Counted from the stretch's first letter, positions 22,293 to 35,679 are shown. The stretch is DNA of 64,000 bases from Dimorphilus gyrociliatus (GCA_904063045.1 CAJFCJ010000007.1:2177404-2241403); one strand, 5' to 3'. The notes: generated by a model not told the origin, from the sequence alone. Made by a program: numbers and translations.

Positions 22293-24904
22293 CTTTCGTT
22301 AAGAGATAATTTCTATTTTTTATATGCATTAAAAAAATTCAACAAAAATAAGAAATTCAAACATTTAGATTTCAATGAAAACAGAAAACTTTCTTTCATA
22401 TAAAATGATTTTTATTCAAGACGGAACAAGCAAAAAGATTAATATATATATATATAACATTGCTGTTTCTTTTTTTTATTAAAAAAAAACAAAATCTTTT
22501 GTACTGAAAAAAAAATAAAACAAATAAATTAATTTTAAATAGACGTATATAGAAGGAAGCTAGGAAGAGAGAGAGAGAGAGAGAAAGAGAGAGAAAGAGA
22601 GAAAAAAAGAAAGAAAGAAAGAATGGGAATAAGAGTGGGAGAGACAGAGACAGAGAGAAAGAAATATGAGAGAGGAGTAAAAAAAATGCAAATTGAGGAA
22701 AAAGTCGTACTAAGGAAATCAATTAATTAAAGATAAACATGTTTTTTAAAGTTAATATTTTGAAAAATGAAAGAAAAAAAAAGGATTCCTAAAGAACTAA
22801 TTATCCTGGAAAATTAAGAGATAAAATTTATCTTTTCTATTAAAGTATGATAAAATACGGGTTTAAGAGAAGCTTAACTCTAAATTCAAAAAGATTGATT
22901 AATTAGGATAAAATGCTATAGACATACGTCTGAAAGAATGTAAACACTACAAGTTTCTGTAGTCAGGAATATATATATATATATATATATACTTTGTTTC
23001 TGATATTTTTCATGTCAAACTCTTGCAAATGGTGCGTATAGAATTGTTTACAGCTGTTACGTATTTAAACTAAAAAAGAAACTGATCATATACAAATATA
23101 AATTATAGTATACTTTCTTTTATTTATATAGATATGGATACGCAAAATATTGTAGGCGTATATACATTTATCCCTATGAACTATATACATTTACATACTA
23201 TATATATATATATATATACGGTATATTGTATATTCATTCATTCAATTCTGTTTTATATAATAATAGTAACACATTGACAATATCTACAAATATGAAAGCT
23301 AGTTGTGGAGGATTAACAGTAAAATAATAATTTTTATTGAACTTGGTGAAAAATTACCTTTCCGCATGAAAGAATAATAAATATACGACTGGGATTAGCT
23401 ACCATAGTAATGAAGAGCAGCCATATAAATGCCTAAAAGAGAAATGTTTTTGACCCTACCAATTCCCAATACCCACCATCTCCCGCCCCCTTTACTCTCC
23501 CGCTTCACCGCTTTCAATTCTCTATACGCTTTCTTTATATCTATATTCTCAATCTCTATCCCACCTACTCCCAGTCTTTTATCCTCTCTTTTCAGACATG
23601 CTCTCCATCAACTACACTTTATAGTTTGTAAATTTTATCATAGTTCTTAACGCCATCTACCGGTTGAATACACTGTATAAAGTTCTTTTTTGGAATTATT
23701 ATTCATTTTAATATGATTTAATTATTGTCTGCCTTATAAACGAAAAAAAAGTATGCTTATCAAGCGTCACCTGAATGACCACATTCAACAAGACTCTATT
23801 GAGAAAGATTTCAAGATAAGCTTGAGAATATTTTATGAGCATTTTGTAAATATTCATATACACGTTCCGAAAGAGTTAGAGTTTCCTGCCAATGCTTTTT
23901 ATTATGATCATCTTATGCCTAATGAGTCCTTTTTAATCATAACTGTAATGAAACTTTTAGGCTTGCCATTGCAAAAGTTCGTAATTACTTATCAATGAAA
24001 TCTTCATTCTTATAGTGAGGCGAATCTAACTTTATATATACAGAATTGTACACATAAAGAGTAAATATGATACTTAACAATTGAAAAGAAGGGTATCAGT
24101 TGTCCTTTTAACCGACTTTGTAAAGGTTATCAAAAGCGAATGTTGTAGTTTGCAATTTGAGTTCTTCTTCTCCCCTTGTCACAATAACAAGAGGAAGAAA
24201 GCGTTTTTGTAAGTTAACAATTCTTTCTTCGAAATTTTCTGCTAAATATTTTTTATTCATTCTTAAAAATATTTTCATTACAAAAGAGCAGGAAACTCCA
24301 TAAATTTTGGATAGATGACAATCAACATAAGATTAGGAGAATGTACAATGATAAGCAAGTAACAATCAAAAGATAACAAACAAAAACAATCCTTTCTTCT
24401 TTGTTTTTTGTTCCAGTTGAATTTATAAATTATTACAAATGTATTGAGCAAATATTTTAACAATAAAGCATTTACAAGTCTTCAATATTGGACTAATTTT
24501 TTGACTTTTTATTCCATCCTTCGAATATTTTTTGGTTGTCAGTTGTATTCATCAACAGGATGACGACATATATCGTAAAGTGATATTGATATTATCCTTT
24601 TTATCTACTTGAAATATTAACGTTGGAAAGTTCATTTTCAGATTAAAATTATTAATTTTTAAAATATTTAGCCCAAATTCGAAAGAGGCCAACACAAAAG
24701 AAGGTTACTAGACATTCTGTCTAATTTATATCGGCTTCTTGCTTTCCTCTCACTTTTTATTTCTCCTAAAACCGAGTAGTTTTAGGTGTAGACAAGCTCT
24801 CCTGAAAAATAGAACAAGAAAAAGACATAAATAACACACATACGTATATTTTTAGAACTAGTCATTGGTTGATTGTAAATTTTTGATATTTACGATTTTT
24901 ATTG
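22293..24904. other. 2.6 kb intergenic region
   Basis: Lies between receptor C (+) and TBK1 (-), i.e. between 3' ends. It has a (GA)n purine tract at about 22560-22680, TA runs near 22970-22992 and 23200-23218, and a C/T-rich run at 23460-23600. An open frame at 23753-23998 (81 codons) is the only ORF with ordinary composition but has no supporting family; see the rejected list. Nothing else was recognised. Confidence 0.5.
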
Positions 24905-27900
24905 TCACTTAACGGACGTCGTTCCAGCTACCATACGAGCTAGATAGTCGGTAGATACTTCCAGATCTTTCATTGCGTCTTCAAAATTTGAAATTAAACT
25001 ATTCGATCTGTCAATATTTTAATATTTATAAATATTATTATAAGTGTTAATAATCATAAAAAGCAGAAAGCTAACTCAATTTTTTCGGTTGTGAACTGTT
25101 CAACTACTTTGAATTTTCTACTATTAACCAATTCTGTTTCTGGTGAATTGGAGGATTTATTATCGGTGTCGAATTCAATATTTTCAGCAGGCTAAAAAAT
25201 AAAAAAAGTAGTAAATATTTTTTAAATTTCTATTTATAGATTAAAACCAAACCGTTTGATTTTCTCTAATTACAGTTGTCATCAATTCTTGTGTCTCCTT
25301 TATTAAGTTTTCAATTTCACATGTCTGATATATGACTTTTCTATAAATATCTCTGAAATTAAAAAAAGAAACCACGTATTATTGCGTTAAAATAAAATAT
25401 AGTATCTAACATACCTGTACCATTTGTGATTCTTTTCGGATAAAGATTTCCACGATTTATAACATACGTCCATTAATATTGAATAACTTAATGCGCAATA
25501 TTCAGCCAATTTATTCCTTTCGAACTTGTGTATTTGTTCTTCGTTATACGTTAATTTTCCTTTAGTTTTATTAGCTTTAAATATAAAAAGAGATTTTTCA
25601 CCGTGAAAAACATGAACGGATATTTTCTCTTTACTAAAAAATGAAAAAGACAGTTTATCAAATTATTCTATAGAATAGGATAGTTCGTTTAAATACCACG
25701 AATCCGTGTCTTGACAACGACTAGAAAGATAAGGTTTCTTATCAATATCTCTGCTTAATTTCAAATTAATATCCTTAATGGAGTCTATCTAAAATTAGAT
25801 AAGTGAAATTTATAAATAAAAAGAGCATTCGTTTATTCCTAAGTACCTTATTTTGTATCGAACGTCGTAGACCTGGAGATACTCTTATGTAGTTTAACAG
25901 CTGTTCATTAATTGAAAGATGTTCAACTTTTCCTTGTATAGTTGTTACGTATTTCCTACTCATAGCTGTCAAATGACTACAGCAATCTAAAAAACGAATA
26001 TATAGTTCAATAATCCATTATTATACTTGAATAAATTATACCTGCTAAAATATTCATACAATGATGTAATTCCTTACTCCTTCTCAAAAAGAAATGTAGC
26101 ATACCGCAAATCCTTTTTGAAACGTTTAAATCATCTTCACAATTTATACCAGGTTGAAATAGAGGTAATACAATGTCAAGTTTAAAATTTTGCATTTCAC
26201 TTTCGATAAAATTTTTTGGAATGACCATTATAGGCTTATCCTTGGTTGTTGCAGGAATACTCGTTAAATGAGTTATACTTTCGCCGTTAAATATTAAACG
26301 CTTATCATGTAATACGTCTTCGTTATCTTCGTAAATCTTTTTTTTTAAATTTTCAATAGTAAAACTATTTCAAAAGCAAATCATAAAACTCATTTAGATT
26401 TATAAGAAATTGAATAATCTTAAATAGCTTACTTGCTCTCTTCAACGAAAATATGACATATACTACAGGATTCGAAAAGGAAAACATATACGATTTTCTT
26501 TTCTACAAGATCTTTAACGGCTCTGAAATAGTCTCCACATTCCCAAGGTCTTCTAACGCTTAATAGACCACGTAAAATTTTTGTAATTTCACGTTTTCCG
26601 CCTCTAAATTAAAGAAAAACAACAATAACTAATTTATATCTTAAGGAACAATAACTAATAAGAAAATTACTTAGATAATCGAATATCATTCGGTAATTCG
26701 GTAAAATATGAAATTTTTTTGTTTACTGGATCTTGTACAGCCGAAAGAGCATCATCAGGTTTCTTTGTTATAATTTTATATAGAGACTCTCTATCTTTTC
26801 TTCCTTCGTGAGCTTTAAAAGGAAGTCTACCAGTAGCTATGTGATAAATTGTGCACCCAATGCTCCATAAATCCGTATTATATTTAAAATGTCTCTCTGA
26901 TCCCCTATATTGCCTTGGTGCAAGGGCTTCCTTAAATATTTCAGGATGTAAAAATTCTTCCGTACCATACAGAGATTTAAAACCTTCATCTTGCTCTGAT
27001 AAAATTTTCGCAGCACCAAAATCGGCAAGTTTAAAAATTTCTCTACCATCTTCTGTGAATGTTCTAGTAAAGAGAGAGAGAGAGAGAGAAAGAGGGGAAA
27101 AAAAGATATAAAACTCTCCAATTAATAAACTAAAAACGAACATTTCAATATTTAAAAGAAAGCTTATCTAAAATAGATTTTAATACAAATATAGAATAAA
27201 TTAATGAAAAATAGATTAGCTTTATTTATCCCAGTTCGTTAATAAAGAAATTGTGCGAAAATAAATACCATATTTACTTTAATTAAAGATAATTTTACAC
27301 AGTAGTTTCATTTATCTTTCAATAAGAATAATTTCTATTCAGGTGAATCTTATGTGCCTAATCTGTTTGGGATTATCTCTTCTACTGTATAAGAAATCAT
27401 AGTACTTTCTTATTTATAAAAATATCCCTTTAATGTTCTTCTAAGGAATTAAATCTAAACGTTACTACCTTCAATAATTTTTCCTTTTTTTTCTACTATT
27501 TTATATTTCCGGGAAAATACTCATTTTGACCTTTGTTGTTCGTAATCTGATAAGCTAGCTTTATATACCTAAAAGCTTTGACTACGTTTATTAATTGATT
27601 ACCTTAGAATGTTTCCTGGTTTAATGTCTCTGTGAACAATGTTATTAGAGAAAAGATATTCAACTGCATCTTTCAAGTGCTTTAGCACCAACAACACTCT
27701 CTTCTCGCTTAAGCCACATAAATTTTCCGGTTGTTCTATCAAACTATGTAGGTTTGAACCAGAGCAATATTCTAATATAGCGATATCATCTTGTGTTACT
27801 GTTTCCTTCTCTTGTCCAAAAAATTGTACAATATTTTCATGTTTAACAGTTTGTAAGAGTTCAAATTCCCTTAATTTTATAATTAGTGGTCGTGCGTCTG

Positions 27901-28102
27901 CTTTTTGAAAAAATACTTTCAAAGCATATTTCTCTCCAGTCTTTTTATGTCTGCCTAAGAAGACAGTTGCTGTTGCTCCAGCTCCAAGTTTATCGTTTGA
28001 GTAGAATATATAGTTTTCAGTTCCTCTTAAAGACACTTTTTGAGTACTACTCGTTGCTCCAGACTCCGCAGGAACTTTCTTTGAACCATCTTTGGTGTTC
28101 AT
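24905..28102 (-). CDS. TBK1: TBK1 / IKK-epsilon-type kinase, 718 aa
   Basis: Ten exons: 27603-28102, 26671-27063, 26433-26603, 26042-26364, 25847-25986, 25697-25788, 25415-25633, 25253-25352, 25076-25191 and 24905-25007 (2157 bp). Human TBK1 is 729 aa. The kinase domain (about 35-330) shows GAGATATV, the Lys in YALKVF (about 62), HRDIKPGN (about 157-164), DFGAA (181-185) and the activation loop SLYGTEEFLHPE with the Ser equivalent to human Ser172. A ubiquitin-like domain follows (ENLKKKIYEDNEDVLHDKRL), then the long helical scaffold/dimerisation domain with YNEEQIHKFERNKL as in TBK1, and a C-terminal adaptor-binding helix region ending TDYLARMVAGTTSVK. TBK1 phosphorylates IRF/STING-pathway and autophagy adaptors. 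There is a 28-residue N-terminal extension. It lacks the leucine-zipper IKK features, so IKKa/b is excluded. TBK1 versus IKKe cannot be separated if the split is vertebrate-specific. Confidence 0.96.
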
Positions 28103-28542
28103 CTCAGATCATGAGACGGTATGATTTAGAATAGGAAGATATTAAATCAAACATACAAAATATTATACCTAAATTGCAGTCAATACTATAGCAAAATTGA
28201 TGAAACAATACGATTTCATATATAATTTATCCATACAATACATTTGAATTGTACAGCTCTGATAAGAAAGGTTTTAATGTAGCAAGAAGAATTTGATGAA
28301 TATGCTTGATGTAACCAGGTAATAATAACCATTTAACCACACATACAATATGTCAATACTCGCTGTGTATTATATTGATAAAAACAAAAACACTAGCTTT
28401 TACAGTTGAATAGCTCTAGTAAGCGATTAAAAAAAAGCATTTTTTAAATGTATAACATAACAATTAGTGTTTTTGATGATTTTGGAAAAATTGGACTAAA
28501 ACATGTAAAAGTATTTAAAAAATAAAAAGTAAAATAAAGTTA

Positions 28543-29851
28543 TCAAAAAATTCTTTCTTTCGGTTTTGGTAGTATAAGGATTTTGGAAATATCAAACTTT
28601 TGTTTGGCATCCAAAATTCCAAAAGGATCGTTTCTTCTACCGGCCCAAGTGTGAGTCCAATGATGATCTATATAATGATATAGAAATCATTATCGGTAAG
28701 TTAATGACTGTTGTGAACAAACCTGTATAGACTTTTGGTTTATCAGAGAAGTTTCTTCGACTCCTTGGTTTTAAAATCTTGTCGCATAATCTTGCCTGGC
28801 GTTCTTCGAAGTTTCTTGATGGGAATTCGTGACCTTGACTTTGAATGCAAACTTGTCTTATTTTATCAACCATTGACTCGTCCATTCTTGGGTGAAAGCT
28901 AACAGCGTCAGCTAAAAATAAGTCTGATGGGGCTTCTTTGAACCAGCTACCAGCTGTGTATGATCTATAGACCTCGGTCACAACGTATGGTCCTGTTGCG
29001 TGTAATACATCATTCCAATATAACAACCCGGCAGCCGATGACAACTTTTGTAACAAACTTTTAAAGAAAGGATGCTTCTTTCGACAACCCATTAGCGCGT
29101 TCGATACTAAGGGAGGCGAATGAAGATCGCTCAAAAAGTGAGCGTGTTCCTCAGGTTCTTGAGATAAAATGCAGTCTTTCTCCAAGAATACCTCATCAAC
29201 ATTGTTGATGGCCTCCATATCTAAGTCGGCGTATAAACCTCCGTCATGATATAGCAGAATGTATCTAAATGCATCGTTTCTATACGCTTGATGTGGATAA
29301 GAATCATACAACTTTAGAAGATCGGGACTATTTATTTTCACATAGAGTCGCATTTCTTCATCCGTCCAGAACTTGTATTCCCATTCAGGATGTTTTTCCA
29401 ACCAACTGAAATAGTCTTTCGTTAGTTTTATGTTGAAATCTTTAACTGGTATATTAGAATATCTTAAATCATCTGTCATTGGTTTTTCAACTACTTTCCT
29501 CTTATAAAAGTATCTAAATGTATTATTAGCGACAGAATCGTTTAGAAAAAGATTTGATAATATTTTATATAATCTAAAATTTGCGTGCCTTAATATCCAA
29601 AAACGTAAAGCTTCTGGTACACTTAAAGATTTCCATGTTTGATGAATTACTCGCGGTATTTTCAAGTTGGATGCAGATCGTTCACGTGGTTTTATAACAA
29701 CCGTTGGAATGTAAGGATAAACCTCGTAGTTATTACTATATGCAAAATATCTCAGAAGACAAAAAATAACTGTTATAGCTATAACAGTAACAGCTCCAAT
29801 TTTTTGACGCCGATTTAGAGTTCTAGTAAGATTAAAGATAAAAAGCGTCAT
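28543..29851 (-). CDS. DXD-motif glycosyltransferase, type II membrane protein, about 417 aa
   Basis: Exons 28723-29851 and 28543-28667, with a 55-bp intron whose splice turns VYTG into VYTDHHWTHTWAG, the expected family ending. The segments RVIHQTWK, EWEYKFWTDEE, HQAYRNDAFRYILLYHDGG and LYADLDMEAI (the DXD metal/nucleotide-sugar site) place it in the OCH1 / 'sugar-binding region containing DXD' family of GT32-like transferases. An N-terminal hydrophobic segment (IGAVTVIAITVIFCLL) after a short basic tail indicates a Golgi type II protein. The start at 29851 is chosen for topology; an upstream in-frame ATG at 29953 is possible. About 50 residues between the QTWK motif and the PEWEY motif look longer than usual. 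Donor and acceptor sugars cannot be told from sequence. Confidence 0.85.
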
Positions 29852-32083
29852 TTTATTTTTGTACGATTTAAGTGAACTACGCGAATTAAATACAATTCGC
29901 AGAGTTCGTTGGAAAACAACATTAAATTTTCTGAAATTATCCGAAGCAATCATATATGCTTTGGATATTTCTTCTTTTATTTCGATGTCAATAGACAAGC
30001 ATCACTTTAATGGTAATTTTTCATCATCTTATTTCATAAGTATGATAAAACCACAATTTATATTCAAAACCATATCGAAACCTGATCCAAAGACAACATT
30101 GACAATGTCCACAATAGTTTATAGGAAAGAACTATTAGTAAAATTACTAGCTCAACCGCTGATGATCCCTGGTTCAATTTTTTTTTGTCAACGTTTTCAT
30201 TTGTTTGCCACCATTTCAATTGTCAATGATAATCCAATATACTTTCTATCAAATATGAATGGTACGATGCGTAATAAAATAGGGTAGAAATACACTGTTT
30301 ATTGAAATAAGAATTTATAATGTTCGCTTTGAAAGTTAAACTTTTTTGTTAAATTTCTAGTGAAACGTGAATCTACGTCTTTTGTCTTTCGCCCTACAGT
30401 ATTTCATGTTTAAATAAAAACATCCGGCTTTGACTAGAAAGATAGAGTAATAAAAAAAAGCTTTTATTCGCATTTGGCAAAAAGGTTTTTTTTTTTAAAT
30501 TATAGGTCGTGGAATGAAAGACTAATGAATCCTTTCATCTTACATATTTATTTTATGTGAAGAAACAATAGATTTTAAGGAATCACTGTTTACCTATAAA
30601 AGTGTGAAATTTTTTGTCACTTGAGTGGACAACAAAGTGAAGCTGCGTAAAAGGTAAACACTGTACGTCAGTGGAAAACGCCATTAGATGGTCTAATAAA
30701 TCACCCGAAAATTTTGTCATGTGGAAAATGCTATGGAAAGAACCAATTATACAGGAATCCAAAATGTAACGAAGAATTAGGGTGGAAGAACGAAATAGTC
30801 ACCTTTTATTATAATTTATTATCGATGATTAGATAAGAGTTTTAAGGATTCATATAAATCTTGCGATTAATTGAACAAGATTAAGTTTACGCTTTTTATT
30901 TAATAGTATATATTTTATCGCTAGACGTTGTAAATTGAACATATGGAACCCTTCAAAAATGATCTTACATAAAGAAAAATTGCATATTAACAAATTGGGC
31001 TCTTTGTATAATTAGAAATATCAGTTTTTTTTCTAAATTCTCTTTAGTAATAATTAAAAGCTCTTTTTAACGTAATTATAAGTATAATAAGGCCCAGGAA
31101 ATATTTTACAACTTATTACCGCTCTATTCTTCATTCTATCCCATAATTTAGGATTTCGAAGAAACGTGGAAGAAGAAAAAAAAGAGAAAGAATTAAATCG
31201 TAACTATTTTCAGATAATCCCCTCCCTCCTCTCTCCTCCCTCAATAAGATTTTCTCTTCAATCTCCCAAATCAAATTCAGGATAAATTTATCGATGATTG
31301 TATTATCAAGGATAATTCATAACTTAGATCTTGAGAAATGTAATAAGGATAAAAGAAAAAAAAACATCATTATTGTTTTCCTAAAGCAGATAGCATTAAC
31401 AGTAATTGTCATTGGACAGTAATTCTATTAGATTAGTATATTGTAAAATAAAATAAAAAGCATTAAAAAAAAAGGGAGGGGGAGATGAGTGAATAATATC
31501 GAAAGAGAATAGAGTTAATTCATCATCCAATGAACTATATACAACGAATGACCGTCGTATAGCTGGCTTTGACAGAATCGTCACTAATGGATCATTTTAA
31601 TGGCTCTTTTGTGAAAGGTTTTATATAATACAAATAATTATATAAAAATATGTCAACTGAATAACAATTTAAGCCTACACAAAATATTTTTTTTTCATTT
31701 AAAAGTGAAATATAAATGATAAATTATATTTCCAAATAATTCCCTAAATCTAATTAAAATTGTATATTTAAATGAGACGCTACGTGTTTAGCATCCATAT
31801 TCTGATATGGTGTTTTTCTAATTATTGAATTTTTTTTTGTACATGTTTAGCATCGGTGGTTTTCTATTAAAAAGATAACCCAAATAGAGATTTACACTTT
31901 TCTCTTTTATATTTTCACATAATATAATATAGGATTAATATTTGAAAAAAAAATAAAAAGCATTGTTTTGAATGTGACCAGCATACAAGCTTAATTATCC
32001 TTGGACGGATGTGTGACCAAATAAAAACAAGAACAGATTGAAAAGATTGAGAAAGACAAACTGCACGAAATTGATTATAATAT
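29852..32083. other. Intergenic region, no gene recognised
   Basis: About 2.2 kb upstream of the glycosyltransferase and downstream of the ankyrin gene. It is AT-rich with poly-T/A runs and a short imperfect direct repeat of TGTTTAGCATC at about 31787-31860. Open frames here are antisense or AT-driven. The glycosyltransferase promoter or a 5' noncoding exon may lie near 29950-30300. Confidence 0.5.
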
Positions 32084-34403
32084 TTAGCGAAGAGCTTGTA
32101 AAGTTATTTGTGAACGTTTTTGTGCTTCTTTACTATTTGCCAAGACATCACCGTCTTGAGCAACACCCAAAGCGGCATTTCCATCTCCTGTCGGTAGTTC
32201 GCACTGTCTATCAGCCATTTTTATACCACTGGTCAGAGCTTTAGGTAAATCGTGACTATCGTTGTCTGACTGCGTAAAATAAGAACGTGTTTTATGCGAG
32301 ATAAAGTAAAAGATCAGAGAGTTCTTACCTTTATGATACCCAATTTCATCAACTTACTTCGAGGTGTCGGTTTGAAATTAAGTGCTGCGAACAGCGGCCA
32401 TATTTTCGGTGAGATAGAAGCAAAATCTTTTGCTGTTCGACCCTCGCTGTCGGGTAATTCCGGTTGCGCTCCCTTGTTTAATAACACCATCACGATCTGT
32501 CGTATGTTACAAATTACAAAAGCAAGTGTATTGTAAACAATCACTCTTGCAATGTCAGCACTTACGGGGCCGTGTTCCTGGAAGCAGGCAGCGTGCAGAG
32601 GTGTCCACAGAGTTCCTTTGTTCTGATTGTCAATGTTAACTAACGAATAACAATTAAACTTTTAGAATTATTTGACAATTATTAGATTTATGAAGAATAT
32701 TATACCATTCTTAGCGATTACAGCTTCAACAATTTGCTTAAAACCCCAAAAGCAAGCTATATAGAGCTGGCTAGAAAGTGCTTCAAAGTCCGATGTCGGT
32801 ATAGAGAGGCTTTCACGGATAAATTTTTCAACAAACTGCGAGAAAAAATAGGCTATAAGAAGATTTTAGGATTCAACTGTGTGTTAGAAGATGTTGTGCC
32901 AAAACTATTAATGAGAAAATTTTCTGAAATAAATCCTATTGTGAAATAATAAAACGCTTTAGCGTTATATTAGACGGATTGTTCATTACGATAGTATTAT
33001 TCCAATATTTAATTCAAAAATTCCCCATATTCTTTATCTCCTCGCATTAGACCAATTGGAATAATGTACATACCACTTAAAAGCACGTTGCATAAATAGT
33101 ACTTATTACACAGTGGTTGATTGGGTTAAAGGCTCTTTACTTTAGGAAAAGTTCAACCATTTATAATCTCCGAAACAAATCTATATTTTAATTTATTTTC
33201 TTTAGTAAAGAAAAATATCTTCTATCATCAATAATTACTTAGACCTTCGTTTTTTTGTTGCTTTCAACTTAATGATATATTTTTCTCTTTCGGCTCCAAT
33301 CCTTCTAAATTTTCTGTATCAATTTCCGGAATTAAACTAGCTAACCCATAATAATTGTTTTCTTAAATAACCTCAGTAGAACTACATTTCTTTTTTATAT
33401 AAAAAATCATTTTGGTTTAATTTTTTATCTACTCCGTTTCTTTATAAAATAGCTTTGAAAATCTGTATTATGTTGATAAATCAAGCATAAAAAATAAGTA
33501 CTTAAAGTCTGTTTTTAGTCTTATAATTAAAAAATAATTGTTACATGCAAAAAAAAGACCGCAGCGTACAATATTTAATAATATTGCGAAAACAGACCAT
33601 TATAAATAAAATTTAATGGAAAATATGAAAAAAAGCGATATTAAAAATGAATTATTAGTAACTTTAACTTGAGAGTAATAAATGTTTGAAGAACCTATTT
33701 AAAAGTCGTGTATTCTATTGGTTGATATTGTGATCGTAACTAAACGCCTCATTTTAATTAGCGTTAGTTAGCCCATTACTCTGCAAGATATAAATAAACA
33801 AAAACATTTTTTTTAACATTTAAGTAATACATATATATATACTAAAATATATATATAAAAGGAAATATACATATATATGTATTATATGTCTAAGCATACC
33901 GTAGTAAACCTGTAACATGGGTAAATATGAAATTCAAACACAATAATAATGATAATAAAAACAATGTACGTAATTGTGGCTACATGCACTAAATGAAGCT
34001 GAAATAAAAATGAACTAGATATCCTATATGATCGATAGATTAGGTTGACGTGAACAACATTGCCTTATATAAATTTATAGATAATGTACCTGTACCAAAA
34101 ATATCTATAGATCAAGTTTAATACCTTACAATCTTCAAAACTCAACCAAATCTAGAAATAAAAACGGCGAAATTATTACCCGTAGTCCGCGAAATTATGG
34201 GACATAACGAAAATAAGAATGAAATTAAAATGATCAGGAAGGTAAATTATACAGTAGTGAACCTATTTAGAGAGATGATAACGTTCTACCTTTTCATCTC
34301 CTTGTTGAGCGAGCGTTGACAGGGCCTTGACGTCGACCTTGGCCTTTTTTAATTGTACTTTTAAATCTGAAAGAATGGTATCAGAATTCTTCAGAGACGC
34401 CAT
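32084..34403 (-). CDS. Small ankyrin-repeat protein, 223 aa
   Basis: Exons 34290-34403, 32706-32835, 32566-32639, 32329-32496 and 32084-32269 (672 bp, phases consistent). The first 38 residues are a Lys-rich helix (ILSDLKVQLKKAKVDVKAL). Ankyrin repeats follow: SSQLYIACFWGFKQIVEAVI, then NKGTLWTPLHAACFQEHGPI, then VMVLLNKGAQPELPDSEGRT, with the usual TPLHAA and LL..GA signatures. After the repeats comes TAKDFASISPKIWPLFAAL and a hydrophilic C-terminus. There are only about three repeats, so this is probably a compact protein-protein adaptor; I do not recognise a specific orthologue. Intron 1 is 1.45 kb. Its start lies 249 bp from the acidic zinc-ribbon gene on the other strand, a head-to-head pair. 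Confidence 0.82.
32836..34289. other. 1.45 kb first intron of the ankyrin gene
   Basis: AT-rich, with TA runs near 33825-33860. No nested gene was recognised. Confidence 0.55.
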
Positions 34404-34651
34404 ATTTGGCTAGGTTCTTAAATTACTTAATTAAAAAGATCACTTTTTACTTCTAACTTGTTTTTTTTAAGGAAAATAAATAACCTATTTAAGTCTAAAG
34501 AGAAAAAAAAACTTTTAATTATGAATTGCAGATGATCCAGTCAGCATTCAGTGGGGTACATAACTATCAGCCATTTGATGGGCGTGTCTATGTAAGGCGC
34601 ACCTGAAACTTGGCAAACAAGCCGACAAAAGGGCATTAAAAATAATAGAAC

Positions 34652-35679
34652 ATGGGTGATGCCATTTGCGAGAGCGCCGAAGCGGATAGTTCCATCTCGA
34701 CGCCCAAACTCAAATCGTATGCAAAATTGTTGCTGAACACTTCAAAGCTGTCCGAGGACCACGGAAGCATGGAAGAGACTGAACAGAAGGAAACTGAGTC
34801 GGATATTAACGCTAATCAAGAAGACTTACCTCCGCCTCCACCGGAAAATGAAGCAGAGAAATGCCAAGAAAACTCAGCAGAATGTGAAAAAGATGGTGAA
34901 AACGAAAGTGTTGACGAGACAAAAGTTGAAGTTGAAGCTAATGTTGAAGTTGAAGAGAACGAAGAGCAGCAAGACAACGAAAACGCTGAAGAAAGTAAAC
35001 TTGAGCAGGAAAATGAAGCGAATGAAAACAACGAACCTGAAGATGAGCAACAGTCCGGAGATGTTGCTGAAGACAAAGTAGAAGTTGAAAAAGACAACGA
35101 ATCAGATAACAAAGAAGAAAAAGATGAAAATACAGACGAAACAGATCCAATCGAAGAAGAAAAGACCATTGATGATAAGGAAGATGAAGGCGAGGAAAAG
35201 AAGATAAACGGCGAATTAAAGAATGAATTAGACGATAAAGAAAACAAAACCGAAGAAGATGAAGAAGAGAAAGACAACGAACCAGAAAGAAATGGCAAAA
35301 AATTGGAAAGAAAGGGTGGCAGTAGGAAAATTGTTCGTAATCAACCTGCAACAGAAAATGAGAATGATAAACCATCCGAGTTGGAGATAAAGAATGATAT
35401 TTGTCCAGAATGTAAGGTAAAGTTTTTACTAATTTCAATAATATACAGTATTCGATTTATTTTAAAGTTCGATTTTAAAATATTCAAAACAAGTACCAGA
35501 TAAGGTACAAAATAAGTATTTACAATTTATTAATTAATTCGTAAAAATAGAAAGGTGAGTTGGTGGAAAGACGCAAAAGAAGTTGCCTGATTCCCGCGGT
35601 GATTTGTTGCCCTTGCGGAACTATTGGATATCTCATGTCAAGAGAGAAGTTTTGTAACGCATGCAAGAAAGTATTCTAA
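34652..35679 (+). CDS. Acidic low-complexity protein with C-terminal zinc-ribbon/hydrophobic tail, 297 aa
   Basis: Exons 34652-35416 and 35551-35679 (894 bp). Residues about 40-240 are extremely Glu/Asp/Lys/Asn-rich (an acidic disordered region, with a PPPPP stretch near residue 62). The spliced C-terminus is different: DICPECK, a basic linker (ELVERRKR), a short Cys-rich hydrophobic stretch (SCLIPAVICCPCGTIGYLM) and REKFCNACKKVF at the very end. The layout CPxC, hydrophobic segment, CxxC resembles the membrane-associated zinc-ribbon of BRI3/LITAF-type proteins, where the two CxxC knuckles coordinate one zinc and the hydrophobic helix dips into the membrane. The resemblance is by pattern only. 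Without the 134-bp intron removed the ribbon is lost. Function is unknown. Confidence 0.75.

Noticed and set aside
23753-23998. 81-codon plus-strand ORF
   Set aside because: Composition is ordinary, but there is no recognisable domain, no splice partner, and it lies in intergenic AT-rich DNA; kept out of the gene list without expression evidence.
29859-30287. 142-codon plus-strand ORF
   Set aside because: Its first part is antisense to the glycosyltransferase N-terminal exon and the rest is AT-driven, with no family signature.
32734-32949. 71-codon plus-strand ORF that looked like a transposase fragment
   Set aside because: It is antisense to a validated ankyrin exon (32706-32835) and its continuation has no transposase motif.
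34816-35438. Ser/Phe/Leu-rich ORFs antisense to the acidic gene
   Set aside because: Mirror images of the GAA/GAG-rich coding exon.
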